Of a stretch of DNA of 38,225 bases, positions 27,420-36,563 are shown one piece after another. The position numbers and the translations under genes were made by a program. The DNA is from Planctomycetota bacterium (lineage in GTDB: Bacteria > Planctomycetota > Phycisphaerae > WQYP01), in contig JAJYDW010000037.1 in the NCBI GenBank assembly GCA_021790385.1, positions 1 to 38,225 on the forward strand, given 5' to 3'. The notes below the pieces were generated by a model, which worked only from the letters and a program-made list of their open reading frames with translations, was not told the DNA's origin and ran no database searches. Each line of letters opens with the position of its first letter. Position 1 is the stretch's first letter.

Positions 27420-27980
27420 ATGGCCTGGATTGTTGAAGATCGACTGAAAGCCTACCAGCCTGCAAGAAACGAACCGTACTTGACGGCTAAAATCAAGGAC
27501 GAGGTTTCGCGGAAATATTTTCCGCGGTATCCGAATAAGCGTGCAGCGCTGTTGCCGCTGTTTCATTTGATCATGCACGAATACGGTTACATTGCGCCGC
27601 AGGCGATTGATGAAGCGGCGACATTTCTGGAGCTTACGCCGTCGCAGGTGCAGGATGCGGTGACATTTTATGAAGAGTTCCGCCTGGAAAAGACGGGGCG
27701 ATACGTGGTAAACGTATGCCGGTCGATTTCCTGTGAATTGTGCGGGCATCAGCGGGTGCTGGAAAAAATGCGGGAGATTTTCGGTATTGAACCCGGCGAA
27801 ACCACGGCCGATGATAAAATCACGCTTTTGGAAGTGGAGTGTCTGGGTGCATGTGAACAGGCCCCCTGTGCGCTGGTCAATGAAGATTTACATGGCCGTA
27901 TCAAGCCGGCGGAATTCTGCAGCCAACTGCAGCAATTACCCGCCGCCCCGGGTCATTCAACAACGGATGATGTTCGGTGA
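27420..27980 (+). CDS. nuoE: NADH-quinone oxidoreductase subunit E (24-kDa, [2Fe-2S])
   Basis: NuoE is a thioredoxin-fold subunit carrying cluster N1a beside the FMN of NuoF. From the ATG at 27420 (GAGGA about four bases upstream) it has 186 residues. The four ligands are C100 and C105 (VCRSISCELCG) and C141 and C145 (VECLGACEQAPC). The N-terminal helical part contains RAALLPLFHLIMHEYGYI and the expected VTFYEEFRLEKTGRYVVNV. A longer frame starts at 27363 but adds 19 residues without an SD. The C-terminal tail after LHGRIKPAEF is short. nuoF follows after 66 bp, in the usual nuoE-nuoF order. Confidence 0.95.
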   Translation: MAWIVEDRLKAYQPARNEPYLTAKIKDEVSRKYFPRYPNKRAALLPLFHLIMHEYGYIAPQAIDEAATFLELTPSQVQDAVTFYEEFRLEKTGRYVVNVCRSISCELCGHQRVLEKMREIFGIEPGETTADDKITLLEVECLGACEQAPCALVNEDLHGRIKPAEFCSQLQQLPAAPGHSTTDDVR

Positions 27981-28046
27981 AGATCAATGTTTTGGTTCCC
28001 GGCAGCTCCGGGAGAAACAGGAACCCTGCAAACCACGAGGTTAATT

Positions 28047-29351
28047 ATGGCGTATGCCGGTCCAGTGTTACTCAAGCGTATTCCCGATGATCCCGCCCAG
28101 CGCAAGCTGTATCGTTATGCCGATTACATTGCGACCGGTGGCTACGCATCGCTGAAGAAGGTGCTGGCCATGCTGCCGGAAGACGTCATCAAACTGGTGG
28201 TGGATTCGGGTTTGCGCGGGCGGGGTGGAGCGGGCTTTCCATGCGGTACCAAATGGACGTTTCTGCCCAAAGATTTGTTTCCGCGTTACCTGGCGGTTAA
28301 TTTTGACGAATCCGAACCGGGGACTTTCAAAGATCGCTACCTGATAGATCATGATCCGCATATTTTGCTGGAAGGCATTGCGATTGCCGCGTTTGCCAAC
28401 AAAATCAGCACCAGTTACATCTACATCCGGGGTGAATATCACCACGAAGCCAAGTTGCTGGAAGCCGCCCTGGCGGAAGCCTATGAACATGGTATTTTCG
28501 GTCAGAAGCACCCGGGGACGGATATTGTAAGTCATTGTTATGTGCACCGCGGGGCCGGTGCTTATATTTGTGGAGAAGAAACCGGCCTGCTCGAATCCCT
28601 GGAAGGCAAGCGGGGCTGGCCGCGGATTAAGCCGCCATTTCCGGCTGTGGCCGGAGCCTTTGCCAAACCGACGATCATTAACAATGTGGAGACGCTGGCC
28701 TGTTTACCGGCGATAGTGGAACACGGAGCCGCCTGGTTTAAGACGATGGGGACGCCGTCATCTTCCGGTCCTAAGCTCTTTGGCGTAAGCGGGCATGTGA
28801 ACAAGCCCGGGGTTTTTGAAGAGGAACTGGGCATTAAAATGTCTACGCTGATAGAGAAATATGCCGGTGGCGTCAAGGGCGGTAAATACCGGGCGGCGAT
28901 ACCCGGAGGAGTATCCATGGGTGTTCTGGGTACGGATCAATACAATGCCGAGCTGGATTTCGACATCGGCCGAAAATACAACGTGCTGGGATTGGGCACG
29001 GCCGGCGTTATTGTGATGAATGATAAGACGGACTTGGTGGTGATGCTGCGAAATATCGTGCGGTTTTTTGCCCATGAAAGTTGCGGCCAATGCACGCCCT
29101 GCCGTGAAGGAACCGCCTGGATGCATAAAATTCTCAACCGCATTGTGGATGGATTCGGCCAACCGCAAGATTTTGACATGCTGGCCGAGCTGTGTCTGAC
29201 CATGGGTGCCATGCCCGGGACTACCATCTGTGGCCTGGCCGATGGAGCCAACTGGGCGGTCAAAACGTTTCTGCAGAAGTTTCCGGAAGATTTTAAGTCG
29301 CGTTTGAAATCGCGGCAGGTGCAGGGCGTGGCCGGTGCCGGCGTTGCATAA
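28047..29351 (+). CDS. nuoF: NADH-quinone oxidoreductase subunit F (51-kDa, FMN/NADH/[4Fe-4S])
   Basis: NuoF binds NADH and FMN and passes electrons to cluster N3. Of 434 residues, GLRGRGGAGFPCGTKW (about 55-70) is the FMN/NADH glycine-rich site. It is followed by NFDESEPGTFKDR, GAYICGEETGLLESLEGKRG and AKPTIINNVETLA. The N3 ligands are ESCGQCTPCREG (C346, C349, C352) with C395 in GTTICGLADG. The ATG at 28047 has GAGG six bases upstream; an in-frame ATG at 27987 would add 20 residues without a clear SD. nuoG follows after 35 bp. Confidence 0.96.
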   Translation: MAYAGPVLLKRIPDDPAQRKLYRYADYIATGGYASLKKVLAMLPEDVIKLVVDSGLRGRGGAGFPCGTKWTFLPKDLFPRYLAVNFDESEPGTFKDRYLIDHDPHILLEGIAIAAFANKISTSYIYIRGEYHHEAKLLEAALAEAYEHGIFGQKHPGTDIVSHCYVHRGAGAYICGEETGLLESLEGKRGWPRIKPPFPAVAGAFAKPTIINNVETLACLPAIVEHGAAWFKTMGTPSSSGPKLFGVSGHVNKPGVFEEELGIKMSTLIEKYAGGVKGGKYRAAIPGGVSMGVLGTDQYNAELDFDIGRKYNVLGLGTAGVIVMNDKTDLVVMLRNIVRFFAHESCGQCTPCREGTAWMHKILNRIVDGFGQPQDFDMLAELCLTMGAMPGTTICGLADGANWAVKTFLQKFPEDFKSRLKSRQVQGVAGAGVA

Positions 29352-29386
29352 AGCACCAAGATTGAATTTTGAAAGGGATTAACTCT

Positions 29387-31015
29387 ATGCCCACCATGGA
29401 AGTTGACGGTAAAAAAATCACATTTGAAGGCAAGAAGATGATTCTTCAAGCTTGCCTGGATGCCGGTGTGGAATTGCCGCACTATTGCTATCATTCGGGT
29501 CTTTCGGTGGTGGCCAGTTGCCGGATATGTCTGGTGGAGGCGGAACATCCGAACCCCAAAGATCCGACGCAGATGATCAAGATACCGAAGTTAATTCCCA
29601 GTTGTCAGACGCCGGCCATGGACGGTATGAAAGTTTATTCCAAATCTCCCAAAGCTGCGGCGAATCAAAAAGCCGTCATGGAATTCCTTTTAATCAATCA
29701 TCCGTTGGATTGTCCGGTGTGTGATCAGGCCGGCGAGTGTTCCCTGCAGGATTACAGCTATAAATATGGCCGGGCGGAAAGCCGCTTCGAGGAAGACAAG
29801 GCCAAAAAGCCTAAAAAGGACATAGGTCCTCATGTACTGCTGTATTCCGATCGCTGCATTATGTGCACGCGATGCGTGCGCTTTACCCATGAGATATCCG
29901 GCACCGGTGAACTGGCAGTGTTTGGCCGGGGGCACAAGGAAGAAATTAACGTATTTCAGGGCCGCCCTCTGGATAATCCTCTTTCCGGGAACGTGGTGGA
30001 TATTTGCCCGGTGGGGGCGCTGCTGGATAAAGATATGCTTTTTACCCAGCGGGTATGGTTTTTGAAAAGCACACCCAGTATTTCACCATTCAGCAGCGGC
30101 GGCGAAAATATATTCATTGAGCACAACCAGGGGCGCATTTACCGCATAAAGCCGCGTTTTAATGCAGAGATCAACAAATGGTGGATTTCCGATGAAATCC
30201 GTTACGGGTGGAAATTTGTCCATGAAAACCGGTTGAGTAAACTGGTGGTTGGGGGCCGGGAGGAGATCGCCTGGGAAACAGCCGAGGCCCATCTGGATGG
30301 GATGATGCGCAAAGCGGTGGCGGAAAAGGGACCTGGTTCCACCGCATTGGTGTTGTCCGCCTTTGATACGACGGAAGAAATGTATCTGGCAGCCAAATGG
30401 ATACGGAGTATAGATCGGCAGGCATGGCTGGTGTTGAATCCACCGCGGGTGGAAGGCACAGATCAGACCTTTAAAAATCCCGTTACCGGGGCCGTTACCT
30501 ATGTCATTCGCGCGGAAAAAGCACCGAATCGGCGGGGTGCGGAAAAGATCATTTCGCATTTTTCAGGGAACACGTGTGAGCTTTCGGACCTGGCGGCCAA
30601 GGTGGCCGGAGGTGCATTTGGAGCAGCGGCGGTGGTTCTGGACCCGGTTCCGGGCACCGACCGGGCGGTGGAAACTGCGTTGACGGGCCTGGAAAATCTG
30701 GCGGTGCTAAGCTCCCGTCCGACAGCGACGACGGGGCGGGCGGCGTTGACGTTGCCGGTGTGTACGTGGGCGGAAAAATCCGGTGTGTTTGAGAATTATG
30801 CCGGTCGAATTCAGGCCTTCGATCGTGCCATAGAGCCATTGGAGAATACCCGGTGCAGCGGTGCGATATTCTGGAGTCTGCTGGGGGAATCGGGCACGTA
30901 TCGGTCGCAGGATGGACGCATCATGATGGGGCGGGAAGGTTTGCCGGATTATGCGGGCGTGACGGTGCCGAAGCGTGAGAAAAAGATTCAACTGATGGAA
31001 TTTTCGCCGTTGTAA
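29387..31015 (+). CDS. nuoG: NADH-quinone oxidoreductase subunit G, short form
   Basis: The 75-kDa Fe-S subunit of complex I. The N-terminal ferredoxin domain has C34, C45, C48 and C73 for [2Fe-2S] N1b. HPLDCPVCDQAGEC supplies N5 (H105, C109, C112, C118), and CIMCTRC with CPVGAL supplies N4 (C157, C160, C163, C207). Where some bacteria carry an extra N7 cluster, this protein reads TPSISPFSSGGENIF with no cysteine. The C-terminal molybdopterin-oxidoreductase-like domain is much reduced: 542 residues in all against roughly 700-900 in many bacteria. It is Ala/Gly-rich but ends with a plausible tail (ENYAGRIQAFDRAIEP, SGTYRSQDGR). The ATG at 29387 follows AAAGGGA; a TTG six codons earlier is possible. 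rsmB follows after 18 bp. Confidence 0.93.
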   Translation: MPTMEVDGKKITFEGKKMILQACLDAGVELPHYCYHSGLSVVASCRICLVEAEHPNPKDPTQMIKIPKLIPSCQTPAMDGMKVYSKSPKAAANQKAVMEFLLINHPLDCPVCDQAGECSLQDYSYKYGRAESRFEEDKAKKPKKDIGPHVLLYSDRCIMCTRCVRFTHEISGTGELAVFGRGHKEEINVFQGRPLDNPLSGNVVDICPVGALLDKDMLFTQRVWFLKSTPSISPFSSGGENIFIEHNQGRIYRIKPRFNAEINKWWISDEIRYGWKFVHENRLSKLVVGGREEIAWETAEAHLDGMMRKAVAEKGPGSTALVLSAFDTTEEMYLAAKWIRSIDRQAWLVLNPPRVEGTDQTFKNPVTGAVTYVIRAEKAPNRRGAEKIISHFSGNTCELSDLAAKVAGGAFGAAAVVLDPVPGTDRAVETALTGLENLAVLSSRPTATTGRAALTLPVCTWAEKSGVFENYAGRIQAFDRAIEPLENTRCSGAIFWSLLGESGTYRSQDGRIMMGREGLPDYAGVTVPKREKKIQLMEFSPL

Positions 31016-31033
31016 TGTTGCACTCATGTTATC

Positions 31034-32485
31034 ATGGCGGATATGGAAGATCGCCCCAGATTATCGGTGGTACAGGTGCTGGCACGCTGGAAGCGGCTGG
31101 ATGAACCGCCGGTGGCACCGGGTCATGCCGATACCTTCTGGACGCAGATGAATCCGCGCGATCGGGCGTTTGCATTTGATTTGCTGCAGGGAGTGATCCG
31201 CTGGCGCGGCCTGCTGGATTGCGTTATCGCGGCCAACTTAAGCCGGCCTATGGCCGGTCTGGATTCTGCGGTACGGGCTATTTTGGAAGTGGGAGTTTAT
31301 CAATTGTTGCTGCACGGGGGAGTAACCGATTATGCCGCCGTGGATTCCAGTGTGGAGTTGGCCACGGCGATCGGGCTGCCGCGGGCCGGGGCGCTGGTCA
31401 ACGCAGTGCTGCGCGGGATCACGCGGCTGAATGTGCGGGTGCAGCGATCCAGCCTGCTGTCAAGAGACAGCTTTCCGCTGGACATGGAGCGACGCATGGT
31501 TTTTGACCGGCCGATATTTCCTGATCCGCATCTGAATCGCATAGGTCATCTGGCGGTTGTTACCAGCCATCCACTTTCGCTGGTGGATATGCTGGAAAAG
31601 ACGGTGGGATCCAGGCAGTGCCAGGCCATTTTAATCGGCAACAATGCCCGCCCCGTTATTACTTTGCGCGCGGATGACGCGCGGTTTGTACCGCCGCCCA
31701 CGGCCGGGTTGATTCGGCATGAATCGCCGGGCTTCTTTATTGCCGCGGAAGGTTGGAACGATCAAATAGATGCCTTAGTGGCCGCAGGTCTGCTTTCGCC
31801 GCAGGATCCTACCGCCGCTGAAGCAGTACGGGCGATGGTCGCAGCCCTGGAAAGCCGGCGTGCCACGTTGCCCAGTCAACTGCAGCTTCTGGATTTGTGC
31901 GCTGGCATGGGCACCAAAACTTTGCAGATGGCCCGGACGTTGCCTGGTGCCCGCGTGGTGGCGTGCGACGTTGTGCCAGCCAAGCTCACCGCGCTGCAAG
32001 AACGGATGAAGGAGGCCGGTGTGAAAACGGTCCAGATACAAGGTGCCGACGAGCTGGTTGGCCGGACGGGCGGGTCGTGCTTTGACGGTGTTTTGGTGGA
32101 TGTTCCGTGTTCCAACACGGGGGTGATGGCCCGGCGCGCACAGGCGCGGTGGCGCTGGCCATCGCTGCAACACGCTGATCTGGCAAACCGGCAACACGAG
32201 CTTCTGGAAACAGCCGCGAAGCTGGTGGCTTGCGGCGGCGTGCTGGTGTATTCCACATGCAGTATTAACCCCGGAGAAAACGAGCGCATTGTGTCGCGTT
32301 TTATGGCTTCACAGCCGTCATGGAAGAGTTGGACCATCGAACAACAAAAAAGCATTCTTCCGCGGGTAGTTTCCAACCCGGCTGGGCGCTGCGATGGTGG
32401 TTTTGTATGCGTACTAAGCTGGCAGCGTCGGGATCAGCGCAGCGGATCGGCAGTACTTCCGCCATCGGTTCCCGAAACTCGATGA
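31034..32485 (+). CDS. rsmB: 16S rRNA m5C methyltransferase, RsmB/Sun family
   Basis: The family methylates cytosine 967 of 16S rRNA at C5 using SAM. The 483-residue protein has an N-terminal NusB-like RNA-binding domain (about 40-140; PRDRAFAFDLLQGVIRWRGLLD, AILEVGVYQLLL, AGALVNAVLRGI). The catalytic domain has motif I LDLCAGMGTKTLQMA (about 286-300), an acidic motif II (VVACDVV), motif IV VDVPCSNTGVMARR (C359) and motif VI YSTCSINPGENE with the nucleophilic cysteine C409. The gene begins 18 bp after nuoG and is probably co-transcribed, though not functionally linked. Its stop is two bases from that of the convergent PqiA-domain gene. The exact target cytosine is inferred from family. Confidence 0.88.
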   Translation: MADMEDRPRLSVVQVLARWKRLDEPPVAPGHADTFWTQMNPRDRAFAFDLLQGVIRWRGLLDCVIAANLSRPMAGLDSAVRAILEVGVYQLLLHGGVTDYAAVDSSVELATAIGLPRAGALVNAVLRGITRLNVRVQRSSLLSRDSFPLDMERRMVFDRPIFPDPHLNRIGHLAVVTSHPLSLVDMLEKTVGSRQCQAILIGNNARPVITLRADDARFVPPPTAGLIRHESPGFFIAAEGWNDQIDALVAAGLLSPQDPTAAEAVRAMVAALESRRATLPSQLQLLDLCAGMGTKTLQMARTLPGARVVACDVVPAKLTALQERMKEAGVKTVQIQGADELVGRTGGSCFDGVLVDVPCSNTGVMARRAQARWRWPSLQHADLANRQHELLETAAKLVACGGVLVYSTCSINPGENERIVSRFMASQPSWKSWTIEQQKSILPRVVSNPAGRCDGGFVCVLSWQRRDQRSGSAVLPPSVPETR

Positions 32486-32487
32486 AT

Positions 32488-32994
32488 TTATTTTTTCTGG
32501 CGTCGGGCGAGCTTTTGAAGGTACATGGTCAGCAAAAGTGACAAAATAATGGCCGTAGCGAAAAAGTAGATGCCGATCTTGGGTGAAGCCTGCAAGGCAC
32601 CGCCTGATTTGGCAATTACCACGATAATGGCCACTACGAATACATCCATCATGGACCAGCGGCCGAGAAACTCCAGCCATTTTAGTGCTTTTAGACGTTG
32701 CTCCTGGGTAAAATGGCCGCACCATAGCGCCAGCAGTATTACCAGTTTCGCAAACGGAAACAGTATTGAAAAGGTGAAGAGAATTGACCCCAGGCCAAAA
32801 TGACCGCTGCGGAACAAGCCGATGGTCCCTGACCAGAGTGAATAGCTGCTTTTCCAGAAGACAAACTTTTTAACAGCCAGTACCGGCAGGCATTGGGCGG
32901 TTATCAGCAGGCCCAGAACAGCGCACAGATAAGCCGGAATATCCCATCGATTGGGATAATATTGCCATAGTGATTTTCTGCTTTTTTGCGGCAC
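32488..32994 (-). CDS. Single-domain PqiA-family (paraquat-inducible protein A) membrane protein
   Basis: A 168-residue inner-membrane protein with about four hydrophobic segments (YLCAVLGLLITAQCLPVLAV, SILFTFSILFPFAKLVILLAL, VFVVAIIVVIAK, FATAIILSLLLTMYL). It has the family motif LKALKWLEFLGRWSMMDVFVVAI. Enterobacterial PqiA has two such domains with zinc-ribbon cysteines and works with the MCE protein PqiB; here there is one domain, no zinc ribbon and no pqiB nearby. AAGGA lies about seven bases before the ATG. Role in membrane lipid or stress handling is inferred from family only. Confidence 0.82.
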   Translation of the reverse strand: MPQKSRKSLWQYYPNRWDIPAYLCAVLGLLITAQCLPVLAVKKFVFWKSSYSLWSGTIGLFRSGHFGLGSILFTFSILFPFAKLVILLALWCGHFTQEQRLKALKWLEFLGRWSMMDVFVVAIIVVIAKSGGALQASPKIGIYFFATAIILSLLLTMYLQKLARRQKK

Positions 32995-33032
32995 ATTGAA
33001 ATTCCTTTTTACACACTACGCGGGCGGCCGTT

Positions 33033-33054
33033 ATGGGCTAGGCCGTAGCCCCCA
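33033..33054 (-). terminator. Hairpin between the DUF167 and PqiA-domain genes
   Basis: GGGCTA (33035-33040) and TAGCCC (33046-33051) form a 6-bp stem with a 5-base loop, flanked by further partly complementary bases (ATGG/CCAT). It lies in the 150-bp gap after the DUF167 gene stop and about 40 bases ahead of the PqiA-domain start. There is no U-run, so it could be a terminator or a leader structure. Confidence 0.25.
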
Positions 33055-33144
33055 TGATACGTGATCTTTGGTGTGCTATCGAGTGCATGCTTCAGTGGCT
33101 AAAATACCGTGGTAACGTATGTGCCGGGGCTTGGGGGGCGGGCG

Positions 33145-33453
33145 CTATTGCGGCACCGGAGGCGGGGGCAGGAAAACGGGTAATCTTCCGGGGTTGGTAA
33201 TTTGCACAAGTTTTTGTGGAGAAAACGCACCGCCCAGCAACTGCACGGAGAGTGCCGGTACGTCAAATTCATTGGCGAGAAATTTCAATAATCGTGCTGT
33301 AGCCCGGCCCTTTTCCGGTGCCGCCGGTACGTGAACCACAATACGCCCGCCAAGTACCTTGCCCCAGGCCGCGACTCTGGCCCCTGCATGAACCTTAAGC
33401 TGCAGGATCAGGGTGTTACCATCCCAGCGATAATAAGCGTTTAACGCCTGCAT
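33145..33453 (-). CDS. DUF167 / YggU-family protein
   Basis: A small conserved cytoplasmic protein of unknown function. The core pattern is clear: LILQLKVHAGARVAAWGKVLGGRIVVHVPAAPEKGRATARLLKFLANEF, then VQLLGGAFSPQKLVQI, matching the YggU fold order (strand, helix, GG-x-S-x-x-K-x-V). The ATG at 33453 has GAGGA about ten bases upstream and gives 102 residues, the usual length. The frame is open to an ATG at 33534, which would add 27 unlike residues. A proline-rich tail (FLPPPPVPQ) ends the protein. It lies between the glycoside hydrolase and PqiA-domain genes on the same strand. Confidence 0.85.
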   Translation of the reverse strand: MQALNAYYRWDGNTLILQLKVHAGARVAAWGKVLGGRIVVHVPAAPEKGRATARLLKFLANEFDVPALSVQLLGGAFSPQKLVQITNPGRLPVFLPPPPVPQ

Positions 33454-33586
33454 GAAATATGCGTCCTCAATGGCGGTACTTGGCGATGGCCCAATACATG
33501 CCTGTTGGCCGTTCCATGAAGATGGAATGTACATGGTTGGCCGGGGCTGTCAAATCAGCGGCTGTCAGGTTGTAAAAAGGCGAAGG

Positions 33587-36454
33587 TCAGGGATATACCA
33601 GTTCGTAATAAACGGCGTGTGTGGCAGCCCCATCCAACACCAGTTGTCCGCCTGTTATAGGCAGCGTTTTGCCGGTGCGTTGGCCGGCATCGTTGAGTAC
33701 GTAAACTGTCGGGGTGCCGGGGCGTTTGAGGGTTAAATTCACCTGGACCGGTTCCATGCGCATGGGCGGTTGTCCCGCATTCATCAGATATCCCCGTACC
33801 ATCTTCATGCCGGTGTTGTACACCCGGGCGATGGTGGTGATCAATATGCGATGGCTGGCAGCGATGGTGCCATGGCGTGCTAACGCAGTAACATAAATGG
33901 CGGCGAAGCGGGTTTGGGGTGTGATGACGACATTGTTCAGGTTGATTTTGCGGCCGGCGGCAAAGCCCACCACGGCCTGTGTGCCTGGAGTGTTAATCGT
34001 GATAAAACCGCTGGTCGGCATGGAACCGGCATGCCAGGCCAGTTGGCCGGTGGAACTGCACAACATGCCATCCTTACGATAAGCTTTGAGAGAAACAGTG
34101 GAAGTAGGTGTGAATCTTTTTGTGAACGCAACAACACAATGTCCCACGGCCAGAGCGGCTGCTGGAACCTTGTTGGTGGTGAACGACTTGACATCGCCAT
34201 TTTGGGTGATGGTGTCCGTGAAACCCAGCCGGGCATGGAAAAGGTCCTTAACGCAGACATAACGGTGCAGGAGCAAACGTGATTCCTGGACGTCGCCGCG
34301 CATTACCTGACGGGCCACCGCCGGGAAAATACCGAGGATCTGCGGTACGTTGACCTGCCATTGATTTCGGCCGACGGCGGAATCAAAGCCGGCCCGTGCA
34401 GAAACGGCAAAAATCTGGGAGGAATCCCAGCCATTGAGGCCCATGCCGTAAGCCCCGATGATGGTGGGACCTTCCACGCCAAATTGATTGGGGAAAACGC
34501 TGCTCCATTCAGAAAGCATGAAGGGACGGTTTTGCACCTGTTCCATGCCGGAACTCAAAATAGCATCACCCGGGGACACGAGCATGGAACCCCTGCCGGC
34601 GAAGTAATTGTGGCGGTCAATAATATTGCCGCAGGAAGCGTCAGAGGACAGGTTGAGATAATTGGCATACCCGGAACCCGCCTGCCAGTTGGATGTAACA
34701 ATTAAACCCTTGTAACCGGTGCCGCGGATGGCCTTGACATAGCGGTGGTAAAAGGCATTTTGGCGGTGGTAGAGAAAACGCAAGGTGTCCAGCAGGCGAG
34801 CTTTAAATGGACTTTTGGCCAGTTGCTGCGGGGAAACCTCCCACAAATTGGCATCGGGATAGATGATGCCCCGGTGCCAGCTTTCCCCACTAAAACCATC
34901 GCCGGCCATGGCGTTGATACCGCGTGGCCCCCACGTCGCCAGGAGGGCCTTTCTGGTGTGGTAGCGATTTTTGAGCCAGCGAAAAAATTCCTGGCCGGCG
35001 AGTTTTTTGATGGCGGGATATTGACGGAAGGCTCCGGTGGTGGTCCAGAAAAATATGTCATTTTCGTTGACCAGTTCCACGCAGAAAATCGCGGGGTCAT
35101 CAGCGTTGGGACCGCCGGTATAAGAATTCCGGTGCTTCAAAAAGTTGACTTCCTGTTCAATTTGCAGCTTTTGCAGTTGCGGAGAAAACCACAGGGAACC
35201 TTCGCCGGTGTTGCGCCAGCCGGTGGCATCTGCAGGCCACTCCTTGGCGTAGGGAATTTTTGCTGCATCCTGCGGACCCAGCGGTACCGAGCCGAAATTG
35301 GCGGAAAGCTCACAATAGATACCGTGGAGCCGAAGCTGGTTGATAAAGCTGTCCAGCCGGCTTAGGGCCAGCGGATTAAAACGGACCAGGCTGCGGTTGG
35401 AGCATATTCCAGCCCATCCCGGTCCACTGACAAATTTATGCAGCCGCACCAAATTGATGCCGTATCGGGCATAGAAGTTAGCCCGCGCAGCTCCCGTGCC
35501 TACACCCCAGCGCTTATACCAGGCTTTTTTGGTACCCCAGGTTCGTGGCGGTGCGCACTGACTGTAGCTGGTATTGACGCCCCAGAGCTTCATGGGCTGG
35601 CCATGGTAAATAAGGCGGGAACCGTCCTGAGTAATCCACCCGTATTTGCCGGCCGGTGCGCTAAGCCATTTTTTCATGCTGATGACACTGGGGGTATGGG
35701 GCAAACGTGTGGCATTCCATGGAAACCAGCCGTGAAAATTGGCCGGAGGCGGTACGCTGGCCTGGCCAGAATAGAATGTAAAATCCTCCGGTAGCGTGAG
35801 GGTGGCCACCACGCGGCGCTGCACCCCGGCTTGAATATGATGAGTAGCCAGTTGCAGCCGGAAATCGCCGGCGGTTATGCATGGGACGGCGGGATTCAGG
35901 CTTAGCTTGTAGATTTTGCCGGAAGCGCTTTTAAGAACAAGCTTCCGCAAGGCGTTGGAGACGCGGCTGTTGCCTATCGGCAGGCTTATGGATTTGGTTA
36001 CGCCGGCGGCATTGTAACAGGTGGTCTGGTTGAGACCGGCAAAATCGCTGCCGGCGCTGATGGCGAGTACCGCGGCGGTGAGGTCGGCATTTTTCAAGGT
36101 ATGAAATGCAGCGGTGATGGTAAGTTCGCGTGGCCCGGTCTTTTGAGCAATCGCGTGGAACACAAATGGGATTTTGGTACCGCCCAGATTGCCTTGCATG
36201 GCAAGGTTGGCCTGGTTATTTCCGCTGGCGGTGAAGGTATTGCGAGTCCAGGTATAACTCCAGTGCGGACCCCAAATCAGCGGACTGATGTTGAGCAGGT
36301 CCGCATGGTTGGCGGAAACCACGCGGATGATTTTCCCCTGCGTCAGAACAATCAGGCCGGTGGGTGTGGCACGAGTGGTGCCGGCGGCAAACAGACTTAA
36401 CGCAGCCGCCAGCCAGATGGAGATTATCCGGCCTGGTTGTTTGAACTTCATCAT
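33587..36454 (-). CDS. Secreted multidomain glycoside hydrolase, GH5-like (clan A) TIM barrel
   Basis: A 955-residue exported enzyme. The N-terminus MMKFKQPGRIISIWLAAALSLFAAGTTRA style signal (positively charged, hydrophobic core, AxA-like end) is preceded by AAGGA about seven bases before the ATG at 36454. Residues 30-240 look like a beta-rich accessory region. The barrel (about 275-700) contains RYGINLVRLHKF, VELVNENDIFFW with a likely acid/base Glu (E464) and PFMLSEWSSVF with a likely nucleophile Glu (E649), as in clan GH-A. The remainder is beta-rich and may bind carbohydrate or pack against the barrel. The exact CAZy family and substrate cannot be assigned by eye. It lies 206 bp after a XylR-type regulator on the same strand, with regulator-type half-sites in between. 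Confidence 0.82.
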   Translation of the reverse strand: MMKFKQPGRIISIWLAAALSLFAAGTTRATPTGLIVLTQGKIIRVVSANHADLLNISPLIWGPHWSYTWTRNTFTASGNNQANLAMQGNLGGTKIPFVFHAIAQKTGPRELTITAAFHTLKNADLTAAVLAISAGSDFAGLNQTTCYNAAGVTKSISLPIGNSRVSNALRKLVLKSASGKIYKLSLNPAVPCITAGDFRLQLATHHIQAGVQRRVVATLTLPEDFTFYSGQASVPPPANFHGWFPWNATRLPHTPSVISMKKWLSAPAGKYGWITQDGSRLIYHGQPMKLWGVNTSYSQCAPPRTWGTKKAWYKRWGVGTGAARANFYARYGINLVRLHKFVSGPGWAGICSNRSLVRFNPLALSRLDSFINQLRLHGIYCELSANFGSVPLGPQDAAKIPYAKEWPADATGWRNTGEGSLWFSPQLQKLQIEQEVNFLKHRNSYTGGPNADDPAIFCVELVNENDIFFWTTTGAFRQYPAIKKLAGQEFFRWLKNRYHTRKALLATWGPRGINAMAGDGFSGESWHRGIIYPDANLWEVSPQQLAKSPFKARLLDTLRFLYHRQNAFYHRYVKAIRGTGYKGLIVTSNWQAGSGYANYLNLSSDASCGNIIDRHNYFAGRGSMLVSPGDAILSSGMEQVQNRPFMLSEWSSVFPNQFGVEGPTIIGAYGMGLNGWDSSQIFAVSARAGFDSAVGRNQWQVNVPQILGIFPAVARQVMRGDVQESRLLLHRYVCVKDLFHARLGFTDTITQNGDVKSFTTNKVPAAALAVGHCVVAFTKRFTPTSTVSLKAYRKDGMLCSSTGQLAWHAGSMPTSGFITINTPGTQAVVGFAAGRKINLNNVVITPQTRFAAIYVTALARHGTIAASHRILITTIARVYNTGMKMVRGYLMNAGQPPMRMEPVQVNLTLKRPGTPTVYVLNDAGQRTGKTLPITGGQLVLDGAATHAVYYELVYP

Positions 36455-36528
36455 TGTTGGTCCTTTCAAGTGGTGGTGGATGACACACAGACGGTGGGTC
36501 GTGCGTGCTCCACGCGATTCTGCATGAA

Positions 36529-36556
36529 ACTTTAGGGATAATGGAAAAGAATACAA
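36529..36556 (-). promoter_or_regulatory. Candidate promoter of the glycoside hydrolase gene
   Basis: On the minus strand TTGTAT (36551-36556) and TAAAGT (36529-36534) are separated by 16 bases, a fair -35/-10 pair. They imply a start near 36522 and a leader of about 68 bases. The 21-bp-spaced TGGCGCAA half-sites lie immediately upstream of the -35 box, where an AraC-domain activator would bind. Confidence 0.4.
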
Positions 36557-36563
36557 GGCCGAT

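Noticed and set aside
33545..33567. Direct repeat GGCTGTCA twice, 15 bp apart, after the glycoside hydrolase stop
   Set aside because: Too short and without partner copies or a regulator context; chance is likely.
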